Positions 17,389-25,385 of a stretch of 64,000 nt of DNA are shown piece by piece. A program made the position numbers and the translations under genes. Position 1 is the first letter of the stretch, and each line of letters starts with the position of its first letter. The DNA is from Litorimonas sp965205225 (GTDB taxonomy: Bacteria; Pseudomonadota; Alphaproteobacteria; Caulobacterales; Maricaulaceae). The notes beneath the pieces were generated by a model. It searched no databases and was not told where the DNA came from. It saw only the letters and a program-made list of their open reading frames with translations. The stretch lies in the NCBI GenBank assembly GCA_965205225.1, contig CBDBFZ010000003.1:124001-188000 (forward strand), read 5' to 3'.

Positions 17389-17757
17389 ATGATTCAGATG
17401 CAATCCAATCTGGAGGTCGCAGATAACTCCGGCGCCCGACGCGTGCAGTGCATCAAGGTGCTAGGCGGGTCTAAACGCCGTTACGCCCATGTCGGCGACA
17501 TGATCGTCGTTTCCGTGAAGGAAGCTATTCCGCGCGGTAAGGTGAAGAAGGGTGATGTCCGCAAGGCTGTCGTCGTTCGCGTCCGTAAAGACATTCAGCG
17601 CCGCGATGGTAGCGTCATTCGCTTTGACGGCAATGCGGCCGTCATCATCAACAATAATGGCGAGCCGATCGGCACGCGGATTTTTGGTCCTGTTCCTCGC
17701 GAACTACGTGCCAAGAACCACATGAAGATCGTCTCGCTCGCACCAGAGGTGCTGTAA
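17389..17757 (+). CDS. rplN: 50S ribosomal protein L14
   Basis: 122 aa. 'MIQMQSNLEVADNSGARRVQ', 'CIKVLGGSKRRYAHVGDMIV', 'RRDGSVIRFDGNAAVIINN' and 'GTRIFGPVPRELR' match L14 throughout. TTAGGAGA precedes the ATG. Confidence 0.96.
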   Translation: MIQMQSNLEVADNSGARRVQCIKVLGGSKRRYAHVGDMIVVSVKEAIPRGKVKKGDVRKAVVVRVRKDIQRRDGSVIRFDGNAAVIINNNGEPIGTRIFGPVPRELRAKNHMKIVSLAPEVL

Positions 17758-17759
17758 TC

Positions 17760-18080
17760 ATGGCTGCGAAGATCAAAAAAGGCGATTATGTCATCGTCAT
17801 AGCCGGAGCGGATAAAGGCAAGAAGGGCAATGTCCTTCGCGTAATTCCGAAGGAAGACCGTGTCGTCGTCGAGGGTGTTCGTGTTGTAAAACGTCACATA
17901 CGTCCAAGCCAGGTCGAGCCGGAAGGTGGCATCCGCACTTTCGAAGCGCCGATCCACATTTCAAACGTCGCGCATATCGACCCGACTGAGAGCATTCCGA
18001 CCCGTGTCGGTTTCAAGACGCTCAAGGACGGCAAGAAAGTTCGCGTGGTACGTAAGTCGGGAGAAGTCATCGATGGCTAA
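17760..18080 (+). CDS. rplX: 50S ribosomal protein L24
   Basis: 106 aa. KOW motif 'KKGDYVIVIAGADKGKKGNV' at the N-terminus, 'VVKRHIRPSQVEPEGGI' and 'APIHISNVAHIDP'. The stop overlaps the start of rplE by eight bases. Confidence 0.95.
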   Translation: MAAKIKKGDYVIVIAGADKGKKGNVLRVIPKEDRVVVEGVRVVKRHIRPSQVEPEGGIRTFEAPIHISNVAHIDPTESIPTRVGFKTLKDGKKVRVVRKSGEVIDG

Positions 18081-18627
18081 GCCGTACGAACCTCGCCTCG
18101 CGGCCGTCTATCGAGACGAAATCTGCCCAGTCCTTCAAGAGCAATTCGGTTACACGAATGAGCTTCAGATTCCCAAAGTCGAGAAAGTCGTCCTGAATAT
18201 GGGTCTGGGCGAAGGGATTGCCGACAAAAAAAAGGTTGAAGCCGCTATTGAGGAGCTTACACTCATCGCCGGTCAGAAACCTCTTCCGACAACGTCCAAG
18301 AAATCCATCGCGGGCTTCAAGCTGCGCGACGGCATGGTGATTGGCGCGAAGGTTACGCTACGTCGTGATCGGATGTGGGAATTTATAGATCGCCTGACCA
18401 ACATTGCTCTGCCGCGCGTCCGTGACTTCCGCGGACTGAACGACAAGAGTTTCGATGGCAACGGGAACTTTGCCATGGGTCTGAACGATCTTCTGGTCTT
18501 CCCGGAGATCAATTATGACAAGTCCGATACCACACGTGGCATGGATATCGTGGTGCAAACCAGCGCCAAAACAGATGAAGAAGCCAAAGCATTGTTGGCC
18601 GCGCTCAACTTCCCGTTCCGCAAGTAA
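18073..18627 (+). CDS. rplE: 50S ribosomal protein L5
   Basis: 184 aa from ATG 18073 (MAKPYEPRLAAVYRDEICP), which lies inside the end of rplX. The same frame is open further upstream, but the family N-terminus and length fit this start. 'VEKVVLNMGLGEG', 'GQKPLPTTSKKSIAGFKLRD' and 'MDIVVQTSAKTDEEAKALLA' are diagnostic. Binds 5S rRNA. Confidence 0.95.
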   Translation: MAKPYEPRLAAVYRDEICPVLQEQFGYTNELQIPKVEKVVLNMGLGEGIADKKKVEAAIEELTLIAGQKPLPTTSKKSIAGFKLRDGMVIGAKVTLRRDRMWEFIDRLTNIALPRVRDFRGLNDKSFDGNGNFAMGLNDLLVFPEINYDKSDTTRGMDIVVQTSAKTDEEAKALLAALNFPFRK

Positions 18628-18711
18628 TTGTGGACCGGAAATAAGAGCGAACGCAGCAAGCAGAGCGGGAGACACCCTTTCGGGCGCTCTCAGCACCAGG
18701 AGAAAAATTGA

Positions 18712-19017
18712 ATGGCTAAAGTCAGTTCAATCGAACGCAATATGAAGCGCCAGCGCCTTGTGGCTCAGTATGCTGCCAAGCGTGCTTTGCTTAAGGATAT
18801 TGCCCGCAATAAATACCTGCCGGTTGAGGAGCGCTTTGCGGCGCAGCTCAAGTTGGCAGCCCTGCCGCGTAATTCGGCAGAAACCCGTATCCGCAATCGT
18901 TGCCAGGTCACGGGTCGTCCACGCGGTTATTATCGCAAGATGAAAATGAGCCGGATCGCCCTGCGCGAACTCGGTAGCCAAGGCCTGATTCCAGGCCTCA
19001 CGAAATCCAGCTGGTAA
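18712..19017 (+). CDS. rpsN: 30S ribosomal protein S14, zinc-free form
   Basis: 101 aa, the long form without the CxxC pairs of the short zinc form; the relevant segment reads 'NRCQVTGRPRGYYRKMKMSR'. The start is preceded by CAGGAG. The 84 bases between rplE and rpsN contain a GC hairpin around 18664-18692 (GAGCGGGAG... / ...CGCTCTC), of unknown role. Confidence 0.95.
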   Translation: MAKVSSIERNMKRQRLVAQYAAKRALLKDIARNKYLPVEERFAAQLKLAALPRNSAETRIRNRCQVTGRPRGYYRKMKMSRIALRELGSQGLIPGLTKSSW

Positions 19018-19029
19018 GGAGGAGAGATC

Positions 19030-19428
19030 ATGTCTTTTTCCGATCCCCTCGGCGATATGCTCACACGTATCCGCAATGCGATCATGCGTAACCGCTCATC
19101 CGTATCAACGCCCGCTTCCAATCTTCGTGGACGCGTTCTTGATGTGTTGGCTGACGAAGGCTTCATCCGAGGATACTCTGAATCCAAGGATGACAAGGGT
19201 TTCCGTATCTTCAATGTCGAGTTGAAATATTACGAAGGCGAAGCCGTTATCCGTGACATTAAGCGGATCTCCAAACCGGGTCGCCGCGTCTATTCATCTG
19301 TAAAAACGCTGCCGCAGGTCCGTAACGGTCTCGGCATCTCCATCCTGTCCACGCCTAAGGGCGTCATGAGCGACACCGTTGCCCGCGAAAACAACGTCGG
19401 CGGCGAAGTCCTCTGCCAGGTCTCCTAG
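19030..19428 (+). CDS. rpsH: 30S ribosomal protein S8
   Basis: 132 aa. 'SDPLGDMLTRIRNAIMRNRS' and the C-terminal 'NGLGISILSTPKGVMSD' to 'NVGGEVLCQVS' are diagnostic. GGAGGAGA precedes the ATG. S8 is the regulator of the spc operon in enterobacteria; not tested here. Confidence 0.96.
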   Translation: MSFSDPLGDMLTRIRNAIMRNRSSVSTPASNLRGRVLDVLADEGFIRGYSESKDDKGFRIFNVELKYYEGEAVIRDIKRISKPGRRVYSSVKTLPQVRNGLGISILSTPKGVMSDTVARENNVGGEVLCQVS

Positions 19429-19441
19429 GAAAGGGCGAGTT

Positions 19442-19975
19442 ATGTCACGTATCGGCAAAAAGCCCATCACAGTGCCGTCCGGCGTCATACTGACGCAATC
19501 CGGCCAGACTCTGTCTGTCGAAGGCCCAAAGGGCAAATTATCCTTCGATCTGCCCGACGCCGTCACGGGTGAGTTCAAGGATAATAAACTCACGATCATG
19601 GCTGTTGAGGGCTCCAAGAATGCAAATGCCATGTGGGGCATGGCCCGCACCATGGTGTCCAACATGATCGAAGGTGTCACGAACGGTTACAGCAAGGCGC
19701 TTGAACTTCGAGGTGTTGGTTATCGCGCGCAGATGAAGGGTTCAGGCCTGATAATGCAGCTCGGCTACAGCCATGATATTGATTACACACCGCCTACCAG
19801 CATCACTATCGAGGCGCCTAAGCCGACATCAGTGATTGTATCCGGTATCGACAAGCAGCAGGTCGGTCAGGTCGCTGCCGAAATCCGCGCCTTCAGCAAA
19901 CCCGAGCCATATAAAGGCAAAGGCGTGCGTTATGTTGGCGAATATGTGCGTCAGAAAGAAGGGAAGAAGAAGTAA
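19442..19975 (+). CDS. rplF: 50S ribosomal protein L6
   Basis: 177 aa from ATG 19442 (MSRIGKKPITVPSGV); the frame is open further upstream inside rpsH but the family start is clear and GAAAGGGCGAG precedes it. 'ALELRGVGYRAQMKGSGLIM' and 'KPEPYKGKGVRYVGEYV' are diagnostic. TAATG overlap with rplR. Confidence 0.95.
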   Translation: MSRIGKKPITVPSGVILTQSGQTLSVEGPKGKLSFDLPDAVTGEFKDNKLTIMAVEGSKNANAMWGMARTMVSNMIEGVTNGYSKALELRGVGYRAQMKGSGLIMQLGYSHDIDYTPPTSITIEAPKPTSVIVSGIDKQQVGQVAAEIRAFSKPEPYKGKGVRYVGEYVRQKEGKKK

Positions 19976-20328
19976 TGGCTTCCACTGCCCACTCCTCAAT
20001 GAAACGCCGCGCACAACGTGTGCGCGGCCGTCTCAAGAAACATGCTCAAGGGCGTCCGCGCTTGTCTGTGCATCGTTCGGACAAAAATATCTCTGTTCAG
20101 CTCATCGACGATGCGAACGGCGTGACGGTTGCGTCCGCCTCTACGCTCGAAGACAAGGGCCAAAAGGGGTCCAATATTGCTGCAGCGACTCGCATCGGCA
20201 AATTGATTGCAGAGCGCGCTACCAAGGCGGGTTTTACGGATGTCGTGTTCGATCGCGGCGCCTATCTCTATCACGGTCGCGTCAAGGCGCTGGCTGATGC
20301 CGCGCGCGAAGCTGGCTTGAAGTTCTAG
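19975..20328 (+). CDS. rplR: 50S ribosomal protein L18
   Basis: 117 aa. 'RRAQRVRGRLKKHAQGRPRL', 'SVHRSDKNISVQLIDD' and 'FDRGAYLYHGRVKALADAAR' match L18 throughout. Binds 5S rRNA with L5. Confidence 0.95.
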   Translation: MASTAHSSMKRRAQRVRGRLKKHAQGRPRLSVHRSDKNISVQLIDDANGVTVASASTLEDKGQKGSNIAAATRIGKLIAERATKAGFTDVVFDRGAYLYHGRVKALADAAREAGLKF

Positions 20329-20337
20329 GAAACGATT

Positions 20338-20904
20338 ATGGCACGTAGAGACGATAATCGCCGCGGTCGCGACGACCAGGACAATGAATTCATTGACCGG
20401 TTGGTACACATCAACCGTGTTGCAAAAACGGTCAAAGGTGGTCGGAACATGAGCTTCGCGGCTCTCGTCATCGTCGGTAACGAAAAAGGCCGCGTTGGTT
20501 TTGGTAAAGGTAAAGCCCGCGAAGTACCTGAGGCTATTCGCAAGGCGACCGAAGAAGCCAAGAAGACCATGATCCGCGTACCTCTGCGAGAAGGTCGTAC
20601 CTTGCACCATGATGTCAAAGGACGTCACGGCGCAGGCAAGATTATGATGCGCGCTGCCCCTCCCGGGACCGGCGTGATTGCGGGTGGCCCTATGCGTGCC
20701 GTGCTGGAATGCCTCGGCATTCAGGACGTGGTCGCAAAGTCGATCGGTACGTCAAATCCCTACAACATGGTCCGTGCCACGTTTGATGGGCTGAAGCGTA
20801 TGGAAAGCCCGCGTACCGTTGCGTCAAAGCGCGGTAAGAAGGTTGCGGACATCGTCGAGCGTTGCGTCGATGGCGTGTCCGCTCCGGAAGCTCTGGAGGC
20901 TTAA
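20338..20904 (+). CDS. rpsE: 30S ribosomal protein S5
   Basis: 188 aa. 'EFIDRLVHINRVAKTVKGGR', 'FAALVIVGNEKGRVGFGKGK', 'AAPPGTGVIAGGPMRAVLE' and 'NPYNMVRATFDGLKRM' are diagnostic. The stop directly abuts the GTG of rpmD. Confidence 0.96.
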   Translation: MARRDDNRRGRDDQDNEFIDRLVHINRVAKTVKGGRNMSFAALVIVGNEKGRVGFGKGKAREVPEAIRKATEEAKKTMIRVPLREGRTLHHDVKGRHGAGKIMMRAAPPGTGVIAGGPMRAVLECLGIQDVVAKSIGTSNPYNMVRATFDGLKRMESPRTVASKRGKKVADIVERCVDGVSAPEALEA

Positions 20905-21093
20905 GTGGCTGCCAAGAAAACACTCAAGGTCCGCCAAACAGGCTCGCCGATCCGTCGCCAGCCGGATCAACAGGCGAACCTGATCGGTCTAGGTCTAAAC
21001 AAAATGGGCCGCGTTCGCGAGCTCGAAGATACACCGTCCGTTCGCGGAATGATCAACAAGATCTCCCACCTCGTGAAGATCGTCGAAGAGTAG
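20905..21093 (+). CDS. rpmD: 50S ribosomal protein L30
   Basis: 62 aa with a GTG start placed immediately after the rpsE stop; GGAGG of the last rpsE codons (CTGGAGGCT) serves as ribosome site. 'LKVRQTGSPIRRQPDQQANL' and 'GLGLNKMGRVRELEDTPSVR' match L30, ending 'INKISHLVKIVEE'. Confidence 0.93.
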   Translation: MAAKKTLKVRQTGSPIRRQPDQQANLIGLGLNKMGRVRELEDTPSVRGMINKISHLVKIVEE

Positions 21094-21155
21094 TCCGCCT
21101 TTGCCGTCAGTCCTGACGGCGATTGCGTGAAACTTTTGTTACAAAGGATGAGACA

Positions 21156-22121
21156 ATGCGTTTGAACGAACTGTCAGACAATCCGGGCGCAACCAAAGCC
21201 CGCAAGCGCGTCGGCCGTGGTATCGGTTCCGGCAAAGGCAAAACCGCAGGTCGCGGTGTTAAAGGTCAGAAATCCCGTTCGGGTGTTTCGATCAATGGCT
21301 TTGAGGGCGGCCAGATGCCGATCCACATGCGCCTGCCTAAGCGCGGATTCAACAATCCAAACCGTAAGCGTTATGCTGAGCTGTCCATCGTGAATCTCGA
21401 GCGCGCGATTCAGGCTGGCAAGATCAAAAAGAGTGATAAGCTTGACGCCGAAGCGCTTGTACGCGCTGGCGTAATCCGCCGCTCCAATGATGGTGTGCGC
21501 ATCATCGGGTACGGCGAATTGAGCCAGGCACTGGATCTGCATGTTGCAGGAGCAACCAAGGGGGCTCAAGGCATCGTCGAGGGCGCCAAGGGTTCTATCA
21601 CGATCGTCGAGAGCAAGCCCGAGCGCGTGACCCGCGATATTGATGCGGCGCCAACCAAGCCGAAAGCGAAGTCCTCCGCCAAGAAAGCAGACGCCAAACC
21701 GGCTGTGAAAAAGGCAGATGCGAAGCCTGCGGCCAAAAAGGCCGACGATAAGAAGGCTGAAGCCCCGAAAAAAGCAGCTGCTAAGAAAGCGGCTAAATCG
21801 GAAGACGCTGAGAGCGAGTATCTGGCTAAAACGCGTGAGTACGACGCGGACGCGGACAATGCAACGGTTTCAAAGGTTGAGAAATATCTCGGCGGTTCGC
21901 TGGCGAACAAGGACACGAAATACGTATCCTGCTTTGACGAGTCTGAACTCGACACCATCGTTAAAGGTTTCATGAAGAAGAAGCTCGGCGTGGACGATAA
22001 GGATGCGGCTTTTGAAAAGGTCAAGGCGGTTTGCACGACTATGAAGCCGACACGGATGAAAAACCGCGTCACATTCTATTACCTACTGGCCAAGAATGAA
22101 GACAAGCTAGGCGAATTTTAA
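21156..22121 (+). CDS. rplO: 50S ribosomal protein L15 fused to a DUF2853 domain
   Basis: 321 aa, about twice the usual length of L15. Start ATG 21156 (MRLNELSDNPGATKARKRVG), with AAAGGATGAGA upstream. Residues 1 to about 155 are a complete L15: 'GKGKTAGRGVKGQKSRSGV', 'GFEGGQMPIHMRLPKRGFNN' and the closing 'VEGAKGSITIVES'. Residues 156-218 are a Lys/Ala/Asp-rich linker with repeats of KKADAKPA, histone-H1-like. Residues 219-321 read as a whole DUF2853 domain: 'SEYLAKTREYDADADNATVS', 'VEKYLGGSLANKDTKYVS', 'GFMKKKLGV' and the closing 'RMKNRVTFYYLLAKN' to KLGEF. There is no stop or restart between the parts, so a true fusion is inferred. DUF2853 has no established function. Confidence 0.9.
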   Translation: MRLNELSDNPGATKARKRVGRGIGSGKGKTAGRGVKGQKSRSGVSINGFEGGQMPIHMRLPKRGFNNPNRKRYAELSIVNLERAIQAGKIKKSDKLDAEALVRAGVIRRSNDGVRIIGYGELSQALDLHVAGATKGAQGIVEGAKGSITIVESKPERVTRDIDAAPTKPKAKSSAKKADAKPAVKKADAKPAAKKADDKKAEAPKKAAAKKAAKSEDAESEYLAKTREYDADADNATVSKVEKYLGGSLANKDTKYVSCFDESELDTIVKGFMKKKLGVDDKDAAFEKVKAVCTTMKPTRMKNRVTFYYLLAKNEDKLGEF

Positions 22122-22184
22122 ACGTTACTCCTGCACCCGTAATCTCACGATTTCGGGCGCAGGTATTTCGTTCGCGATGGACAC

Positions 22185-22240
22185 TCCCTAGCTAAGGGAG
22201 ACTGCCGGACCACCCGAACTCCTTCGGGACCGCTCGCGGC
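22185..22240 (+). promoter_or_regulatory. Hairpins in the rplO-secY gap
   Basis: The 135-base gap holds a perfect inverted repeat CTCCCT-AGCTA-AGGGAG (about 22185-22201) and a second hairpin with CCGAA-CTC-CTTCGG near 22217-22229. Neither is followed by a T-run, so they do not look like terminators. They may be mRNA processing or translational control structures. Role unknown. Confidence 0.4.
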
Positions 22241-22256
22241 AAGGGACTCATTGATC

Positions 22257-23627
22257 ATGATATCAGCTGCCGAACAGCTCGCTCAGAATTTCCGACCCGG
22301 AACATTCCTCAAGGCGAAAGAATTACAGCAGCGTCTGCTCTTCACGCTCGGCATCCTTATCATTTATCGGCTTGGGACCTATATCCCGGTTCCGGGTGTG
22401 GATCTGGATGTCTTTCAGGGTTTTCTCGACAGCGGCACGTCTGGTGGTTTCGGTGACCGACTGAACATGTTCTCCGGCGGCGCCGTCGAACGCATGGCTG
22501 TCTTTGCCCTCAATGTTATGCCTTATATTTCCGCGTCGATTATCATGACGCTGATGAAGGGTTCCGTGCTGAGCCTCAAAGAGCTTGACAAGGAAGGTCA
22601 GCAAGGCCGTCAGCAGATCAATCAGTATACCCGTTATCTTACACTCGTCCTCGCCGCTTTCCAGGCGTTTGGTGTGGCCAAGTTGATAGAAAATAGCGGC
22701 GCCGCCATTAATCCCGGACTGTTCTTCCAGACCTCGACTGTTATCACGCTGGTGGGCGGAACCATGTTCCTGATGTGGCTGGGCGAACAAGTCACGGCTC
22801 GCGGTGTGGGTAACGGCGTGTCGCTGATCATCTTCGCCGGTATCGTCGCAGAACTGCCCCGCGCCATTTTTCAGGTGTTCTCTCTGAACAGCTCATCATC
22901 CGTTGTTTCGACGCAGTTGCTGATATTCCTAATTGTCATGTTCATCGCGTTGTCGATGTTGATCGTCTATGTGGAGCGGGCACAGCGGCGCTTACTGGTT
23001 CAATATCCGAAGCGGCAAATGGCCCGTGGGCAGCAATTTGGCGGTGAGTCCTCCTTCATGCCGCTAAAACTCAATACGGCGGGCGTTATCCCTCCAATCT
23101 TTGCCAGTTCGCTCTTAATCCTGCCGACAACTCTGGCGCCGCTCATGCTGGGTCAGGATGGCTCTGGTGCGTCCGGCATTGCCACGACGCTGCTGGCCGC
23201 GCTCGGCTATGGTCAGCCGATCTATCTGACCCTCTACGGACTGCTGATCGTTTTCTTCTGTTACTTCTATGTCCCATACGTTTTCAAGCCGGATGATGTG
23301 GCTGACAATCTGCGCAAGAATGGCGGGTTTCTACCCGGTATCCGCCCCGGAGCTCGCACAGCGGATTACCTGACTTACGTCCTGTCTCGCCTAACCTTCA
23401 TCGGGGCGTTCTATGTGGCCTTTGTCTGTGTCGTGCCTGAAGTTGTGATTGCGCAGAACGATGGGATCCCGCCGTCCGTTGCTATACTGATTGGCGGGAT
23501 GAGCTTGCTCATTATCGTTTCGGTGACGCTCGATACTGTCGCGCAAATCCAGTCACACCTGATTGCCCACCAGTATGAAGGCCTGATCAAGAAATCGCGC
23601 ATGCGCCGCAGGGCGAAGAAGAAATAA
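22257..23627 (+). CDS. secY: Preprotein translocase subunit SecY
   Basis: 456 aa, ten membrane segments. ATG 22257 is preferred over TTG 22251 because AAGGGA (22241-22246) is then ten bases away. 'RLLFTLGILIIYRLGTYIPV', 'NVMPYISASIIMTLM', 'GNGVSLIIFAGIVAELP', 'LKLNTAGVIPPIFASSLLIL' and 'KNGGFLPGIRPGARTADYL' are diagnostic. Basic C-terminus KSRMRRRAKKK. Forms the SecYEG channel in the inner membrane. Confidence 0.96.
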   Translation: MISAAEQLAQNFRPGTFLKAKELQQRLLFTLGILIIYRLGTYIPVPGVDLDVFQGFLDSGTSGGFGDRLNMFSGGAVERMAVFALNVMPYISASIIMTLMKGSVLSLKELDKEGQQGRQQINQYTRYLTLVLAAFQAFGVAKLIENSGAAINPGLFFQTSTVITLVGGTMFLMWLGEQVTARGVGNGVSLIIFAGIVAELPRAIFQVFSLNSSSSVVSTQLLIFLIVMFIALSMLIVYVERAQRRLLVQYPKRQMARGQQFGGESSFMPLKLNTAGVIPPIFASSLLILPTTLAPLMLGQDGSGASGIATTLLAALGYGQPIYLTLYGLLIVFFCYFYVPYVFKPDDVADNLRKNGGFLPGIRPGARTADYLTYVLSRLTFIGAFYVAFVCVVPEVVIAQNDGIPPSVAILIGGMSLLIIVSVTLDTVAQIQSHLIAHQYEGLIKKSRMRRRAKKK

Positions 23628-23644
23628 GCAAGCTAAGGGAGATC

Positions 23645-24250
23645 ATGTCAACGCGTGGAAAAACACTAAACCTGATCCTCTTCGGGCCACCCGCTGCCGG
23701 AAAAGGCACGCAGGCAAAACAGCTGGTGGCGGACCATGGCCTGATTCAGCTCTCGACAGGTGACATGCTGCGCGCCGCTATCGCGTCAGGCTCTGATCTC
23801 GGCGAACGTGTCAAACTTATCATGGGACGCGGTGATCTGGTTTCCGATGATATCGTTATTGCGCTGATTGAAGAGCAGATCGACAATAATACGGACGCCG
23901 CCGGTTTCATTTATGATGGCTTTCCGCGCACAGTCGCCCAAGCGGAAGCGCTCGACGCGGCGCTAATAGGCCGGGGCATGGCCATTGATTCGGTGATACG
24001 TTTGAAGGTCGATGGCGCAGCATTGATGGAGCGCATCAGCGCTCGCTTCGCTGAGCAAGGCCGGAAGGACGATAATCCGGAGACATTCGGCGTGCGCCTT
24101 GGGAACTATAATAAACAGACGGCGCCATTGCTGCCTTACTATGCGGCTCAAGGTAAATTGGCCGAAGTGAACGGCATGGAATCGATTGACAATGTGTCCG
24201 CTCAGGTCGCCACAGTGCTGAAGATGGTGAAAGACGGTCACGCAGTGTGA
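23645..24250 (+). CDS. adk: Adenylate kinase
   Basis: 201 aa. P-loop 'LFGPPAAGKGTQAKQL', AMP site 'LSTGDMLRAAI' and 'GFPRTVAQAEALD'. It is the short form: between 'ERISARFAEQGRKDD' and 'NPETFGVRLGNYNKQT' the zinc-type LID is missing, as in many alphaproteobacteria. Converts ATP + AMP to 2 ADP. Position between secY and rpsM is normal for the class. AAGGGAG precedes the ATG. Confidence 0.95.
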   Translation: MSTRGKTLNLILFGPPAAGKGTQAKQLVADHGLIQLSTGDMLRAAIASGSDLGERVKLIMGRGDLVSDDIVIALIEEQIDNNTDAAGFIYDGFPRTVAQAEALDAALIGRGMAIDSVIRLKVDGAALMERISARFAEQGRKDDNPETFGVRLGNYNKQTAPLLPYYAAQGKLAEVNGMESIDNVSAQVATVLKMVKDGHAV

Positions 24251-24514
24251 AAAAGGCTTTCTTTACCCAGCTTTTTGGCCGCTGATGACTGACATAGGCT
24301 GCGGCGTTCCGGTTGACGGAACTGCGGCAGCAGATTAAGGGACCGCTTTTCGCGAAGAGGCGGCCTGTTAATCCGCCCGTGTCCCTTTGGGAAAACCGCT
24401 CTTCATCTTTCTGTACCGAGAGATGAGAGCAAAAGAAATAAGCGGACCGTAGACCGGTCCAAAGCGCGCTCGGCCATCCCGGCGTAGGCGCGCCAGGCAA
24501 GAAGGAAGACGAAC
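24251..24514 (+). promoter_or_regulatory. Structured leader upstream of rpsM
   Basis: 264 bases without a gene. A strong hairpin (24298-24331) pairs GCTGCGGCGTTCCG with CGGAACTGCGGCAGC around a short loop, with one bulge. Next, AAGGGAC (from 24337) can pair with GTCCCTT (about 24382), enclosing an inner CCGC/GGCGG hairpin. No convincing T-run follows. This is a plausible leader for the rpsM-rpsK-rpoA-rplQ transcript (alpha-operon position, where S4 controls translation in enterobacteria), but the match to a known leader class was not established. Confidence 0.45.
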
Positions 24515-24883
24515 GTGGCTCGTATCGCTGGGGTTAATATCCCGACCAATAAGCGCGTCAAAATCGCGCTGACATATATTCATGGTATTGGCCCTGCCAA
24601 AGCTGCTGAGATCACACAAGGCGTCGGTATCGCCGATGACCGCCGCGTTCAGGATTTGACTGACGCTGAAATCCTCTCGATTCGCGAGACAATCGACCGT
24701 GACCATATGGTTGAAGGTGATCTGCGCCGCGAAGTCAGCCAGAACATTAAACGCTTGATGGATATGGGTAACTACCGGGGTCTTCGTCATCGCCGTGGTC
24801 TACCTGTCCGGGGTCAGCGGACCCACACTAACGCTCGTAGCCGCAAGGGTCCCGCCAAAGCCATCGCTGGCAAGAAGAAGTAA
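24515..24883 (+). CDS. rpsM: 30S ribosomal protein S13
   Basis: 122 aa with GTG start (MARIAGVNIPTNKRVKIALT), preceded by GAAGGAAG. 'YIHGIGPAKAAEI', 'LMDMGNYRGLRHRRGLPVRG' and 'QRTHTNARSRKGPAKAIAGK' are diagnostic. Confidence 0.96.
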   Translation: MARIAGVNIPTNKRVKIALTYIHGIGPAKAAEITQGVGIADDRRVQDLTDAEILSIRETIDRDHMVEGDLRREVSQNIKRLMDMGNYRGLRHRRGLPVRGQRTHTNARSRKGPAKAIAGKKK

Positions 24884-24892
24884 AGGCTGATC

Positions 24893-25282
24893 ATGGCTAG
24901 GGAACCGACACGCGTCCGTCGCGTCGACCGCAAGAACATCACGTCTGGCGTTGCCCATGTGAATTCTACGTTCAACAATACGATCATCACCATCACTGAT
25001 GCTCAGGGCAATACTGTGGCATGGTCTTCGGCCGGTACGATGGGCTTCAAAGGGTCGCGGAAATCGACACCGTATGCCGCTCAGGTTGCTGCTGAAGATG
25101 CAGCGACGAAAGCACAAGAGCACGGCATGAATACGCTGGAAGTCAATGTGAACGGACCGGGTTCGGGCCGTGAATCAGCTGTTCGCGCCCTGCAAGCAGC
25201 AGGCTTTACGATCACAACGATCCGTGACGTCACACCGATTCCGCACAATGGTTGCCGCGCGCCGAAACGTCGCCGCGTATAA
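24893..25282 (+). CDS. rpsK: 30S ribosomal protein S11
   Basis: 129 aa. 'GVAHVNSTFNNTIITITDAQ', 'GNTVAWSSAGTMGFKGSRKS', 'VNGPGSGRESAVRALQAAG' and the terminal 'TPIPHNGCRAPKRRRV' are diagnostic. The gap to rpoA (103 bases) holds an inverted repeat AGCCTC/GAGGCT at 25345-25363. Confidence 0.96.
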   Translation: MAREPTRVRRVDRKNITSGVAHVNSTFNNTIITITDAQGNTVAWSSAGTMGFKGSRKSTPYAAQVAAEDAATKAQEHGMNTLEVNVNGPGSGRESAVRALQAAGFTITTIRDVTPIPHNGCRAPKRRRV

Positions 25283-25385
25283 TCGGGGGCAACTCGCTCG
25301 ACTTTAGTTTTGGCCTGACAGAACGACGGCTCTACTCAAGCTTACAGCCTCAATTATCGAGGCTTCCTCAGGAGAGGGAACATCC

